Origin: Pengzhenrongella frigida
GTDB lineage: Bacteria; Actinomycetota; Actinomycetes; Actinomycetales; Cellulomonadaceae
NCBI RefSeq assembly: GCF_004168625.1
Contig: NZ_SDWW01000012.1
Coordinates: 30,761 to 94,760 of the forward strand
DNA length: 64,000 nt
Reading direction: 5' to 3'
Positions within the stretch are counted from its first letter, which is position 1. Each line of letters opens with the position of its first letter. A model generated the notes under the pieces. It ran no database searches. It was not told the DNA's origin and saw only the letters and a program-made list of their open reading frames with translations. The translations under genes were made by a program, and so were the position numbers. This document shows, in pieces, positions 41,345-50,200 of the stretch.

Positions 41345-42198
41345 TGACTGAGCTAGCCCACCCCGCCGCACCCCGCTCGGCCACGCGCTCCGGTCGTGAC
41401 CTGCCGGTGGCGACCGTCGTCGGACTCGGACTCCTGGCGGCGGTGATCGCCTCGCTGTTCATCCGCAAGGAGGTGTTCGTCGCGGTCGCCCTGGTGGCGG
41501 TCGGGGCGGCGCTCTGGGAGCTCGGCCAGGCGTTCGCGCGACGTGACATCCACCTCCCGCTGCTCCCGCTGCTGGTCGGCTCGGTGGGCATCCTCGTCTC
41601 GGCGTACGTCGCCGGCAGCGAGGCGCTGCTCGTGTCCTTCATGCTCACCGCCGGTGGTGTGGTGGTCTGGCGGGTCCTCGACGGCGACGGTTCGGCGGCG
41701 ATGAAGGACTCGACCGCCGGGATCTTCGCCGCCGCGTACCTGCCCTTCCTCGCGGGCTTCGTCATGCTCATGCTGTCGATGCCCGACGGCGCGCGGCGGG
41801 TGCTGCTGTTCGTCCTGCTGGCCGTGGCGAGCGACGTCGGCGGCTACGGCGCCGGGGTGCTCTTCGGGCGCCACCCGCTCGCGCCGTCGGTCAGTCCCAA
41901 GAAGACCTGGGAAGGGCTGGGCGGCTCGGTCCTGCTCTCCTGCGTGGTCGGGGCGGTCGGGATCGGGTGGGGGTTCTCCGCGAACCCCTGGATCGGTGTC
42001 GCCCTCGGCCTGGCGACCGTGACCACGGCGACGGTGGGGGACCTGTCCGAGTCGCTGATCAAACGCGACCTCGAGCTCAAGGACATGGGGAGCCTCCTGC
42101 CCGGCCACGGTGGCGTGCTCGACCGGATCGACTCGATGCTGCTGACCTCACCCGTGGTGTACCTCGTCCTGCTGGTCTCCTTGCCAGTCGGCGACTGA
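41344..42198 (+). CDS. cdsA: Phosphatidate cytidylyltransferase
   Basis: CdsA makes CDP-diacylglycerol, the branch point for phosphatidylglycerol, cardiolipin and phosphatidylinositol. The 284-residue protein has about eight membrane helices and the family signature near its end: SPKKTWEGLGGS, GDLSESLIKRDLELKDMGSLLPGHGGVLDRIDSML. It is coupled to frr by a 1-bp overlap and precedes rlmN by 18 bp. Confidence 0.95.
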   Translation: MTELAHPAAPRSATRSGRDLPVATVVGLGLLAAVIASLFIRKEVFVAVALVAVGAALWELGQAFARRDIHLPLLPLLVGSVGILVSAYVAGSEALLVSFMLTAGGVVVWRVLDGDGSAAMKDSTAGIFAAAYLPFLAGFVMLMLSMPDGARRVLLFVLLAVASDVGGYGAGVLFGRHPLAPSVSPKKTWEGLGGSVLLSCVVGAVGIGWGFSANPWIGVALGLATVTTATVGDLSESLIKRDLELKDMGSLLPGHGGVLDRIDSMLLTSPVVYLVLLVSLPVGD

Positions 42199-42216
42199 AC
42201 CAAAGGAACTGAACTG

Positions 42217-43365
42217 ATGACCGTGCCCACGACCGAACCGAGGACGACGCCCGTCACGCTCGACTTCTCCCCGAGCCGGCGCGGACCTCGGGGCAAGCCG
42301 CCACGCCACTTCGTCGACCTCACGCCCGAGGAGCGGATGGCGGCCGTCGAGGCCCTGGGCGAGAAGCCGTTCCGCGCCAAGCAGCTCGCGACGCACTACT
42401 TCTCGCACCTGACCTCGGACCCTGCCGAGATGACGGACCTGCCCAAGGCCACCCGTGACCTCCTGGCCGCGGACCTCTTCCCCCAGCTCCTGCGGCCCGC
42501 CCGGACCATGCAGGCGGACCGCGGCACGACCGTGAAGACCCTGTGGAAGATGTTCGACGACGCCAAGGTCGAGTCGGTGCTCATGCGGTACAAGCACCGG
42601 TCGACGCTGTGCGTCTCGAGCCAGGCCGGCTGCGGGCTGGCCTGCGCCTTCTGCGCGACCGGCCAGCTCGGTCTCACCCGCAACCTGTCGACCGCCGAGA
42701 TCGTCGAGCAGGTGCGTTCTGCGGCGCGGTCGCTCGCCGACGGCGAGCTCCCCGGCGGCCCGACCCGGCTGTCGAACGTCGTGTTCATGGGCATGGGTGA
42801 GCCGCTCGCCAACTACCGATCGGTGATCGAGACGGTCCGTCGCCTGATCGCTCCGGAGCCGGACGGCTTCGGCATGTCGGCGCGCAACATCACCGTCTCC
42901 ACGGTCGGGCTCGTACCGGCGATCGAGCGCCTGACGAACGAGGGCATCCCGGTCACCCTGGCGGTGTCGCTGCACGCGCCCGACGACGAGCTGCGTGACG
43001 AGCTCGTGCCGATCAACACCAGGTGGAGCGTGGCGCAGACCATCGACGCGGCGTACCGCTACTTCGAGGTCACCGGCCGGCGCGTGTCCATCGAGTACGC
43101 GCTGATCCGGAACATCAACGACCACGGCTGGCGTGCGGACCTGCTCGGTGACCTGTTGAACGAGCGCGGCCGCGGCTGGGTCCACTGCAACCCGATCCCG
43201 CTCAACCCGGTGCCCGGATCCAAGTGGACCGCGAGCGACCCGGCGGTCGAGAACGAGTTCGTCGCCCGCCTGCGCGCCAAGGGTGTCCCGACCACGATCC
43301 GGGACACCCGCGGGAGCGACATCGACGGTGCCTGCGGGCAGCTCGCAGCCGAGGAGGAAGCGTGA
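42217..43365 (+). CDS. rlmN: 23S rRNA/tRNA adenine-C2 methyltransferase RlmN
   Basis: This radical-SAM enzyme methylates A2503 of 23S rRNA and A37 of some tRNAs. The 382-residue protein carries the Fe-S cluster motif in [17 protein letters not shown] (CxxxCxxC), GMGEPLANY, and the methyl-carrying cysteine near the end in [16 protein letters not shown] precedes the ATG. Its stop overlaps the next gene as GTGA. Confidence 0.95.
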   Translation: MTVPTTEPRTTPVTLDFSPSRRGPRGKPPRHFVDLTPEERMAAVEALGEKPFRAKQLATHYFSHLTSDPAEMTDLPKATRDLLAADLFPQLLRPARTMQADRGTTVKTLWKMFDDAKVESVLMRYKHRSTLCVSSQAGCGLACAFCATGQLGLTRNLSTAEIVEQVRSAARSLADGELPGGPTRLSNVVFMGMGEPLANYRSVIETVRRLIAPEPDGFGMSARNITVSTVGLVPAIERLTNEGIPVTLAVSLHAPDDELRDELVPINTRWSVAQTIDAAYRYFEVTGRRVSIEYALIRNINDHGWRADLLGDLLNERGRGWVHCNPIPLNPVPGSKWTASDPAVENEFVARLRAKGVPTTIRDTRGSDIDGACGQLAAEEEA

Positions 43366-43916
43366 GCAAGGGGATGTTCCGCACCGTGTCGCGGCTGCGC
43401 TCGGGGTACGCGACCGACGAGGTCGACGAGTTCTTCGATCTCGCGCGGCGGGTCTACGAAGGGCAGGCCGCCGATCCGCTCACGGGGCGTGACGTGCGGT
43501 CGATGGCCTTCGACATCGTCCGCGGCGGCTACTCGACCGGTGCGGTCGACGCCGCCCTCGACCGCCTCGAGGCCGCCTTCATCGCTCGCAGCAGGCAGGA
43601 GTTCGTGGCCACGCGCGGTCAGCAGGCCTGGATGGAGCAGCTCGCTGACGGCGCGCGCACGCTCTACGGGCGGCTGACGCGTCCGGACGGCCAGCGGTTC
43701 GCCCCGGCGCACCGCGGCCGGCCAGGGTACGACCCCGCCGACGTCGACGCGCTGTGCAAGCGGCTCGTCGGCTACTTCGACTCCGGGGAACCGTTGACCG
43801 CGAACGACGTGCGCTCGGCGACGTTCCGTCGGCGCACCGGCGTCAAGGGGTACGCCGAGGAGCCGGTGGACGCGTTCTGCGACCGCGCCGTCGAGGTCCT
43901 GCTCGGGGTCGAGTAG
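43362..43916 (+). CDS. Protein with two DivIVA-type (DivI1A) repeats
   Basis: The 184-residue protein repeats one motif twice: [29 protein letters not shown] near the start and [33 protein letters not shown] in the second half, each like the N-terminal membrane-binding turn of DivIVA/Wag31, followed by [28 protein letters not shown] and [30 protein letters not shown]. In effect there are four short GY-x-EVD units and no long coiled coil, so it is not a scaffold like Wag31. The GTG follows a GAGGAGGAAG inside rlmN. Confidence 0.8.
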   Translation: MSKGMFRTVSRLRSGYATDEVDEFFDLARRVYEGQAADPLTGRDVRSMAFDIVRGGYSTGAVDAALDRLEAAFIARSRQEFVATRGQQAWMEQLADGARTLYGRLTRPDGQRFAPAHRGRPGYDPADVDALCKRLVGYFDSGEPLTANDVRSATFRRRTGVKGYAEEPVDAFCDRAVEVLLGVE

Positions 43917-43943
43917 CGCCGCGCACCACACGTCGTGCCCTGG

Positions 43944-43975
43944 GGGGCGTCCGGGAGACCGGACGCCCCTTCGCT
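43944..43975 (+). terminator. Terminator after the DivIVA-repeat gene
   Basis: GGGGCGTCCGG (43944-43954) pairs perfectly with CCGGACGCCCC (43959-43969), loop GAGA, tail TTCGCT. It ends the pyrH-frr-cdsA-rlmN unit. Confidence 0.88.
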
Positions 43976-44013
43976 GTCCCGGTCTCGGTCGAGATCTTTG
44001 TTTCTCTTTGCAT

Positions 44014-44067
44014 GGTTGACAACCGAAGATGAACACAGGTATTGTCGCTCGAACCACAGGCGGTTCG
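44014..44067 (+). promoter_or_regulatory. Promoter and operators of the fructose PTS operon
   Basis: TTGACA (44016-44021) and TATTGT (44040-44045), 18 bp apart, form a good promoter. The -35 lies inside a perfect 11-bp palindrome, GGTTGACAACC (44014-44024). A second inverted repeat, CGAACC-N6-GGTTCG (44050-44067), lies in the leader. Both share GGTT/AACC, and TCTTTG occurs twice just upstream. The DeoR regulator encoded next is the likely ligand. Confidence 0.65.
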
Positions 44068-44097
44068 TTCCACACCACTCAATGTCGAGGAGGCTTC

Positions 44098-44886
44098 GTG
44101 TTCGCAGAAGAGCGACAGCTGCTCATCGCCGAACTGGTGGCCGACAACGGCCGCGTGACGGTCAGCGATCTGGCCGCACGGTTCGGCATCACCCCCGAGA
44201 CGGTGCGCCGCGACCTCGACACCCTTGAGGACGTCCGCCAGCTGCGCCGCGTGCACGGCGGTGCGGTCTCCATGAGCAGGCTGAGCATGTCCGAGCCGAG
44301 CATCGCCGAGCGGCAGACCCAGCGGCAGGACGAGAAGTCCCGGATCGCCGCCGCGGCCCTGGCCCTGGTCCCCACGAGCCGGACGGCGTCGATCATCCTC
44401 GACGCCGGCACCACCACCGCTCGGCTCGCCGATCGTCTGATGGCCTGGACACCGTCCAGCCCGGGGGACCAGCTGCTCGTGGTCACCAACGCCCTGCCGA
44501 TCGCGGCGCTCCTCGTCGGGAACGACGAGATCCAGCTGCACATCCTCGGCGGCCGGGTCCGCGGCCTGACCAGCGCGATCGTCGGGGCGAGCACGACGAG
44601 CCAGCTCGAGGCGCTGCGCGTCGACATCGCGTTCATCGGGGCCAACGGCATCGATGCCGAGTTCGGCCTGAGCACCCCCGACACCGTCGAGGCCGCCGTC
44701 AAGACCGCGATGGTGCGTTCCGCACGTCGGGTCGTGGCGCTGGCCGACTCCTCGAAGCTCGACCAGGAGACCCTCGTGCGGTTCGCCGCGCTCCGCGACA
44801 TCGACACCCTCATCACGGATGTACCGCCCTCCCCGAAGCTCGCCGCTGCACTTGACGCGGCCGACGTCGAGATTGTGATCGCATGA
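44098..44886 (+). CDS. DeoR-family regulator of fructose metabolism
   Basis: The 262-residue repressor has an N-terminal DeoR helix-turn-helix (ERQLLIAELVADNGRVTVSDLAARFGITPETVRRDLDTLE) and the sugar-phosphate-sensing DeoRC domain with LDAGTTTARLAD, VTNALPIA, the GGRVRGLTSAIVG stretch and DIAFIGANGI. I chose GTG at 44098 because GAGGAGG is 4-5 nt upstream and the upstream ATG at 44029 would lie in the promoter. It overlaps fruK by 4 bp and probably responds to fructose 1-phosphate, as FruR-type DeoR proteins do. Confidence 0.9.
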   Translation: MFAEERQLLIAELVADNGRVTVSDLAARFGITPETVRRDLDTLEDVRQLRRVHGGAVSMSRLSMSEPSIAERQTQRQDEKSRIAAAALALVPTSRTASIILDAGTTTARLADRLMAWTPSSPGDQLLVVTNALPIAALLVGNDEIQLHILGGRVRGLTSAIVGASTTSQLEALRVDIAFIGANGIDAEFGLSTPDTVEAAVKTAMVRSARRVVALADSSKLDQETLVRFAALRDIDTLITDVPPSPKLAAALDAADVEIVIA

Positions 44887-45854
44887 TCATCACCCTGACC
44901 CCCAACCCGAGCCTCGACCGCACGATCGAGCTGGCCCAGCCGCTCGCGCGCGGGGAGGTGCAGCGGGCGCTGGCCGCCCACCAGGAGCCGGGCGGCAAGG
45001 GCGTGAACATCTGCCGCGCGCTCGAGGCGTCGGGGGTCAAGAGCCTCGCGGTGCTCCCCGGTGACCACGAGGACCCGGTGCTGCTCGCCCTGCGCGCCGA
45101 GAAGATCCCGCACCTCGGCCTGCCGATCGGCGCGACCTTGCGCAGCAACGTCGCGATCACGGAGGCGGACGGCACCACGACCAAGGTCAACGAGCCCGGC
45201 CCCGAGCTGACCACCGCGCAGCAGGCCGACCTGGTCGAGCTGGTGCTGCGGGAGGCCGCGGGTGCCAGCTGGCTCGTGCTGGCCGGTTCGCTGCCGCCGG
45301 GCTTCCCGGCGGACTTCTACGCCACCGTGACCAGCGAGCTGCGGCGACGCTACGGCGCCGCCGCACCCAAGGTCGCCATCGACTCCTCCGGCCCACCCCT
45401 CGCGGCAGCGATCGCTGCCGGGCCAGACCTGCTCAAGCCGAACGCGGAAGAACTGGCCGAGCTCACGGGGATCTCGGATGCCGACAGCCTGGAAGCAGAC
45501 CCGCTCCTGGCCGCCGGTGCCGCCCGCACGCTGGTCACCGCCGGCGTCGGAGCGGTTCTCGCCACCCTCGGCTCGAAGGGCGCACTGCTCGTCACCGCCG
45601 AGGGAAGCTGGCTCGCGAAGAGCCCCAAGATCGTGGCCCGCAGCACCGTCGGTGCGGGGGACTCGGCTCTGGCGGGCTATCTGCTCAGTCACCTCACCGG
45701 CGCCACCCCGCCGCAGTGCCTGCGCCAGGCGGCCGCCCATGGCGCTGCCGCCGCCTCGATGCCGGGATCGACCGTCCCGGCCCTAAACCAGACCAACCCT
45801 GACGCCGTCACCGTGACGGTGTTCGCCACCCATCCATTGGAGGATGACCAGTGA
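44883..45854 (+). CDS. fruK: 1-Phosphofructokinase
   Basis: The 323-residue PfkB-family kinase turns fructose 1-phosphate into fructose 1,6-bisphosphate. Signatures are LTPNPSLDRTIEL, EPGGKGVNICRALEASG and the C-terminal STVGAGDSALAGYLLSH with the catalytic Asp near residue 260. Context between DeoR and the fructose EIIABC gene fixes the assignment as FruK and not a tagatose or ribo-kinase. It overlaps both neighbours by 4 bp. Confidence 0.95.
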   Translation: MIITLTPNPSLDRTIELAQPLARGEVQRALAAHQEPGGKGVNICRALEASGVKSLAVLPGDHEDPVLLALRAEKIPHLGLPIGATLRSNVAITEADGTTTKVNEPGPELTTAQQADLVELVLREAAGASWLVLAGSLPPGFPADFYATVTSELRRRYGAAAPKVAIDSSGPPLAAAIAAGPDLLKPNAEELAELTGISDADSLEADPLLAAGAARTLVTAGVGAVLATLGSKGALLVTAEGSWLAKSPKIVARSTVGAGDSALAGYLLSHLTGATPPQCLRQAAAHGAAAASMPGSTVPALNQTNPDAVTVTVFATHPLEDDQ

Positions 45855-47887
45855 CTGCGTTGATCACCCCACAGCTCGTCGCCCTGGACCGGAACCTTGG
45901 TTCCGAGCCGGCAGAAGTCATTCGGCACCTCGCCGAGCTCGTCGTCACGTCCGGCCGCGCCACCGAGGTCGCGGGACTGTACGCGGACGCCCTCGCACGT
46001 GAGGCCAAGACGGCCACCGGGCTCCCCGGCGGGATCGCCATCCCGCACTGCCGCTCGACGGCGGTCACCGAGGCGACGCTCGTGATGGCGCGGCTGGACC
46101 CGCCGGTCGACTTCGGTGCCAAGGACGGCCCCGCGGACCTCGTCTTCTTCATCGCGGCGCCGGAAGGCGCCGACCAGGCGCACCTCAAGCTGCTCGCCAA
46201 GCTGGCCCGGTCGCTGCTCAAGCCCGCGTTCACGGGCTCGCTCCGTGAGGCACGGACGCCGGAGGAGGTCGTCGAGCTCGTGACGGCCGTCGTCAGCCCG
46301 GCTCCGGCCACCGTCGCTGCCGGCCCGCACGCCGCGCCGGTCGCAGAGAGCGCGAACGCGGGTACGGCGGCGTCGTCGTCGTCGCCCTCGGTCAAGCGCC
46401 TCGTCGCCGTCACCGCATGCCCCACCGGGATCGCGCACACCTACATGGCGGCCGACTCCCTCGTGGAAGCCGCCCGCAAGCTCGGCGTCGAGCTCCAGGT
46501 CGAGACCCAAGGCTCGGCCGGCCTCACGCCGCTCGACCCGGCTGTCATCGCCGCGGCTGATGCCGTCATCTTCGCCGTCGACGTCGACGTCCGCGGCCGG
46601 GAGCGGTTCGTGGGGCTGCCGGTCGTCAACGCACCGGTCAAGCGGGGGATCGACGAGCCCGGCAAGCTGATCGCTGAGGCGCTGGCCGCGGCCGAGAACC
46701 CGAACGCGCGCCGCGTCACGGGTGGCCTCGAGGCCGAGTCCGCCCAGACCGGGGAAGGTGGCGAGCACCTGGGTCAGCAGCTCAAGCGGGCCCTGCTCAC
46801 CGGCGTCAGCTACATGATCCCGTTCGTCGCGGGTGGCGGTCTGCTGATCGCGCTGGGGTTCCTCCTGGCCGGCTACGAGATCGCGCTCGGCACCACCGCC
46901 GACGACGTGGTCAAGGGATTCACCCTCGTCGACCTGCCCCCCGAGGGACTGGTCTACTTCCTCGGCGCGGTCCTGTTCAAGATCGGGGCGCTCTCGATGA
47001 GCTTCCTGGTCCCGGCGCTGGCGGGGTACATCGCCTTCGCGATCGCCGACCGTCCTGGGATCGCCCCCGGGTTCGTGGCCGGTTCGGTGGCGGGCTTCAT
47101 GGGCGCGGGCTTCCTCGGCGGCATCGTCGGTGGTCTGCTCGCCGGTGTGGTCGCCAAGAGCTTCGAGCGGCTGAACACACCCCGCTGGCTGCGCTCGCTC
47201 ATGCCCGTGGTGATCATCCCGCTGGTCGCCTCGATCGTCGCGTCCGGCCTGATGTTCCTGGTGCTCGGTGGTCCGATCGCCTACCTCACCGAGGAGCTCA
47301 ACGCCTGGCTGACCGGCATGACCGGTACCTCGGCCGTCCTTCTGGGCATCATCCTCGGCCTCATGATGGCGTTCGACCTCGGTGGCCCGGTGAACAAGGT
47401 CGCCTACGCGTTCGCCGTCGCCGGACTGGGTGCGGCCACGATCGACAACCAGGCGCCGTGGCAGATCATGGCCGCGGTGATGGCGGCCGGCATGGTCCCG
47501 CCGCTCGGCATGGCCCTGGCCACCGCGGTCGACAAGAAGCTGTTCAGCCTGGCCGAGCGTGAGAACGGCAAGGCCGCGTGGCTGCTCGGTGCGTCCTTCA
47601 TCTCCGAGGGCGCGATCCCGTTCGCCGCCGCCGACCCGCTGCGTGTGATCCCGTCGTGCATGCTCGGTGCCGCCACGACCGGCGCGCTGGTGATGGCGTC
47701 CGGCGTCACGTCGAAGGCGCCCCACGGCGGGGTGTTCGTCTTCTTCGCCATCGGCAACGTCGCGATGTTCCTGCTGTCGATCGCGATCGGCACGGTGATC
47801 ACCGCCGCCTCCGTCATCGCCCTGAAGCGGCTCGCGGTCAAGAAGGACGAGGCGTCGACCGAGGAGCCGGCCCTGGTCTCCGCCTGA
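45851..47887 (+). CDS. fruA: Fructose PTS permease EIIABC
   Basis: The 678-residue protein imports and phosphorylates fructose. Domains in order: EIIA (about 1-145, phospho-His66 in GGIAIPHCRS), a Ser/Ala linker, EIIB (about 180-280, phospho-Cys190 in VTACPTGIAHTYMAA), and EIIC (about 310-665) with some nine membrane helices and the substrate motif ISEGAIPFAAADPLRVIP. The GTG start overlaps the fruK stop and GGAGG lies 7 nt upstream. Confidence 0.95.
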   Translation: MTALITPQLVALDRNLGSEPAEVIRHLAELVVTSGRATEVAGLYADALAREAKTATGLPGGIAIPHCRSTAVTEATLVMARLDPPVDFGAKDGPADLVFFIAAPEGADQAHLKLLAKLARSLLKPAFTGSLREARTPEEVVELVTAVVSPAPATVAAGPHAAPVAESANAGTAASSSSPSVKRLVAVTACPTGIAHTYMAADSLVEAARKLGVELQVETQGSAGLTPLDPAVIAAADAVIFAVDVDVRGRERFVGLPVVNAPVKRGIDEPGKLIAEALAAAENPNARRVTGGLEAESAQTGEGGEHLGQQLKRALLTGVSYMIPFVAGGGLLIALGFLLAGYEIALGTTADDVVKGFTLVDLPPEGLVYFLGAVLFKIGALSMSFLVPALAGYIAFAIADRPGIAPGFVAGSVAGFMGAGFLGGIVGGLLAGVVAKSFERLNTPRWLRSLMPVVIIPLVASIVASGLMFLVLGGPIAYLTEELNAWLTGMTGTSAVLLGIILGLMMAFDLGGPVNKVAYAFAVAGLGAATIDNQAPWQIMAAVMAAGMVPPLGMALATAVDKKLFSLAERENGKAAWLLGASFISEGAIPFAAADPLRVIPSCMLGAATTGALVMASGVTSKAPHGGVFVFFAIGNVAMFLLSIAIGTVITAASVIALKRLAVKKDEASTEEPALVSA

Positions 47888-47945
47888 CCAACCGGTCGAG
47901 CTCGGCCGGTTCGGCTCGCCGCCCGCACAAGAAGGAGGACGCGCT

Positions 47946-49631
47946 GTGCAGAGCTACTCAGGAGTAGGTGTCAGCCCCGGACGCATCATCGGCACCGTCC
48001 GGCAGATGCCCCGACCCGTCAGCGAGCCCCCGGTCGGCCAGAGCCGACCGGCCTCGACGACGGCGGACGAGGCGGTGGCCGCGCTGCGGGCCGCGGCGTC
48101 ATCCGTCCAGGCCGAGCTCAAGCGCCGGGCGGAGGTCGCCCAGGGCAACGCCAAGGCCGTGCTCGAGGCCACCGCCCAGATGGCCGTCGACCCGATGCTG
48201 CTCAAGTCCGCGGTCAAGCTGATCAACGGTGGCGCCACGGCGGAGCGGGCGGTCTGGGATGCCAGCGCGTCCGTGGCGGAGATGCTGCACAACCTCGGTG
48301 GCTACATGGCGGACCGGGCCACGGACGTCCTCGACGTCCGGGCCCGGCTCGTCGCCGAGCTTCGCGGGGTGCCTGCCCCCGGGATCCCGCAGTCCGACGT
48401 GCCCTTCGTCCTGGTGGGTGAGGACCTGGCTCCGGCGGACACCGCAACGCTGGACCCGGCGAAGATCCTCGCGCTGGTGACCTCCGGGGGCGGACCGCAG
48501 TCGCACACCGCGATCATCGCGCGGGCCCTGGGGCTGCCGGCGGTCGTGGCGGCGGTCGGGGTCGACGCGCTCGTCGACGGCGCCGTGGTCTACGTGGACG
48601 GGGCCGCGGGGACCGTCCACGTCGGGCCGACTGCCGACCAGGTCGCCGCCGCGCAGGCCTGGACCGCGGCTGCCGCGACGCTCACGGTCTTCGACGGCGA
48701 CGGCCGGCTCGCGGACGGCCACCGCGTGCCGCTGCTGGCCAACGTCGGCGGAGCCAAGGACGCCGTGGCGGCCGCGGCCGCGGGTGCCCAGGGGGTCGGC
48801 CTGCTGCGCACGGAGTTCTGCTTCCTCGGTCGCGACCTCGAGCCGTCGGCCGAGGACCAGATCGCCGCCTACCGGGGGGTGTTCGAGGCCTTCGCGGGCA
48901 AGAAGGTCGTGGTCCGGACGCTGGACGCCGGCGCGGACAAGCCCCTGCCGTTCCTCACCGACGCGAGCGAGCCGAACCCCGCCCTCGGGGTCCGTGGATA
49001 CCGCACGGACTGGACGTCGCCCGGCGTGCTCGAGCGCCAGCTGGCGGCCATCGCGGCCGCGGCGGAGGGGACGACCGCGGACGTGTGGGTGATGGCCCCC
49101 ATGATCGCGACCGTCGACGAGGCGGCGCACTTCGCCGCGATGTGCTCCGCCGCCGGACTGACGACCCCCGGGGTCATGGTCGAGGTGCCGTCCGCGGCCC
49201 TGACCTCGGCGTCGATCCTGGGCGAGGTCGCGTTCGCCAGCCTCGGCACGAACGACCTCACGCAGTACGCGATGGCGGCGGACCGGCAGCTCGGCCCGCT
49301 GGCGGCGCTCAACAGCCCGTGGCAGCCGGCCGTGCTCATGCTGATCGGGCTCACCGTTGCGGGCTCGGTCGCCGAGGGCAACGGCAAGCCGGTCGGGGTG
49401 TGCGGGGAAGCCGCGGCCGACCCGGCGCTCGCCGTGGTTCTCGCGGGGCTGGGGGTCTCGACGCTCTCCATGACCCCCCGCGCGCTGGCCGCGGTCGCGA
49501 CGGTGCTGCGCAGCGTGAGCCTGGACGAGGCGAAGGAGCTCGCCCGACTCGCCCTCGCGGCACCGAGCGCGACGCAGGCCCGGGCTCAGGTGCGGGCCGG
49601 CCTGCCGATCCTCGACGCCCTCGGCCTCTGA
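47946..49631 (+). CDS. ptsI: PEP-protein phosphotransferase, enzyme I
   Basis: EI takes phosphate from PEP and gives it to HPr, powering every PTS in the cell. The 561-residue protein has the phospho-histidine at residue 187 in GGGPQSHTAIIARALGLP, the barrel motifs GVGLLRTEFCFLGR and VRTLDAGADKP, and the C-terminal catalytic cysteine in GVCGEAAADP. AAGGAGG precedes the GTG. It lies 58 bp after fruA and so is probably co-induced by fructose. It should also serve DhaM at 12 kb. Confidence 0.95.
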   Translation: MQSYSGVGVSPGRIIGTVRQMPRPVSEPPVGQSRPASTTADEAVAALRAAASSVQAELKRRAEVAQGNAKAVLEATAQMAVDPMLLKSAVKLINGGATAERAVWDASASVAEMLHNLGGYMADRATDVLDVRARLVAELRGVPAPGIPQSDVPFVLVGEDLAPADTATLDPAKILALVTSGGGPQSHTAIIARALGLPAVVAAVGVDALVDGAVVYVDGAAGTVHVGPTADQVAAAQAWTAAAATLTVFDGDGRLADGHRVPLLANVGGAKDAVAAAAAGAQGVGLLRTEFCFLGRDLEPSAEDQIAAYRGVFEAFAGKKVVVRTLDAGADKPLPFLTDASEPNPALGVRGYRTDWTSPGVLERQLAAIAAAAEGTTADVWVMAPMIATVDEAAHFAAMCSAAGLTTPGVMVEVPSAALTSASILGEVAFASLGTNDLTQYAMAADRQLGPLAALNSPWQPAVLMLIGLTVAGSVAEGNGKPVGVCGEAAADPALAVVLAGLGVSTLSMTPRALAAVATVLRSVSLDEAKELARLALAAPSATQARAQVRAGLPILDALGL

Positions 49632-49686
49632 CGGGCCGCATCTCAGTAGCCTCGTCCTACCCGCCCAACCCACCGCCGGAGGAAAC

Positions 49687-49965
49687 ATGTTCGAACGCAA
49701 GGCCACGATCGCCAGCCGCGTCGGTCTGCACGCCCGACCCGCCGCGATCTTCGCGGAAGCCGTCGGGGAGGTGCCGATCGACGTCACGATCGCGCTCGAG
49801 AGCGACCCTGAGGAGGATGCGATGGACGCGGCCAGCATCCTGTCCCTCATGAGCCTGGGGGCGTCCAACGGCGACGTCGTCGTGCTCCGTGCAGAAGGTG
49901 AGGGGGCCGAGGGAATCCTCGATTCACTCGTGCGGATTCTCGAAACTGACCTCGACGCGGTATAG
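49687..49965 (+). CDS. ptsH: PTS phosphocarrier protein HPr
   Basis: The 92-residue HPr carries phosphate on His15 (ASRVGLHARPAAIF). The second conserved region is present as AASILSLMSLGASNGD, including the serine that firmicutes phosphorylate, although no HPr kinase is in view. GGAGG precedes the ATG. A TATAGT covering its stop codon (49961-49966) could start a new transcript. Confidence 0.95.
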   Translation: MFERKATIASRVGLHARPAAIFAEAVGEVPIDVTIALESDPEEDAMDAASILSLMSLGASNGDVVVLRAEGEGAEGILDSLVRILETDLDAV

Positions 49966-49989
49966 TCTTTACTTAGTTGTCACTGTGAC

Positions 49990-50018
49990 GCCGGCCGTTG
50001 GATCATCCAGCGGCCGGC
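49990..50018 (+). terminator. Terminator after ptsH
   Basis: A 13-bp stem with one G-U pair, GCCGGCCGTTGGA against TCCAGCGGCCGGC, ends the PTS operon, followed by CGTCCAGTCTTT. Just before it is a perfect 11-bp palindrome, GTCACTGTGAC (49979-49989). The remaining 180 bp to the next gene contain no clear promoter. Confidence 0.75.
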
Positions 50019-50200
50019 CGTCCAGTCTTTGTGAAGGTTTCCTAGGGCTCCTCTATTTGATCTGATGCCCCTCGGGCGCGGAATACTCCGCGCTGAGTCG
50101 AAAGACCTTCGCTGACGCCTGCGGCCTGCGCCGAGATGGATTCCTTCTTCCGTGCGCAGCCCTGTGTGGTGACGACCTGACCCGTGCAGGAGAACTTCAT

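Noticed and set aside
44029..44097. Upstream ATG start for the DeoR regulator
   Set aside because: It lies between the -35 and -10 boxes; GTG 44098 has a strong ribosome site.
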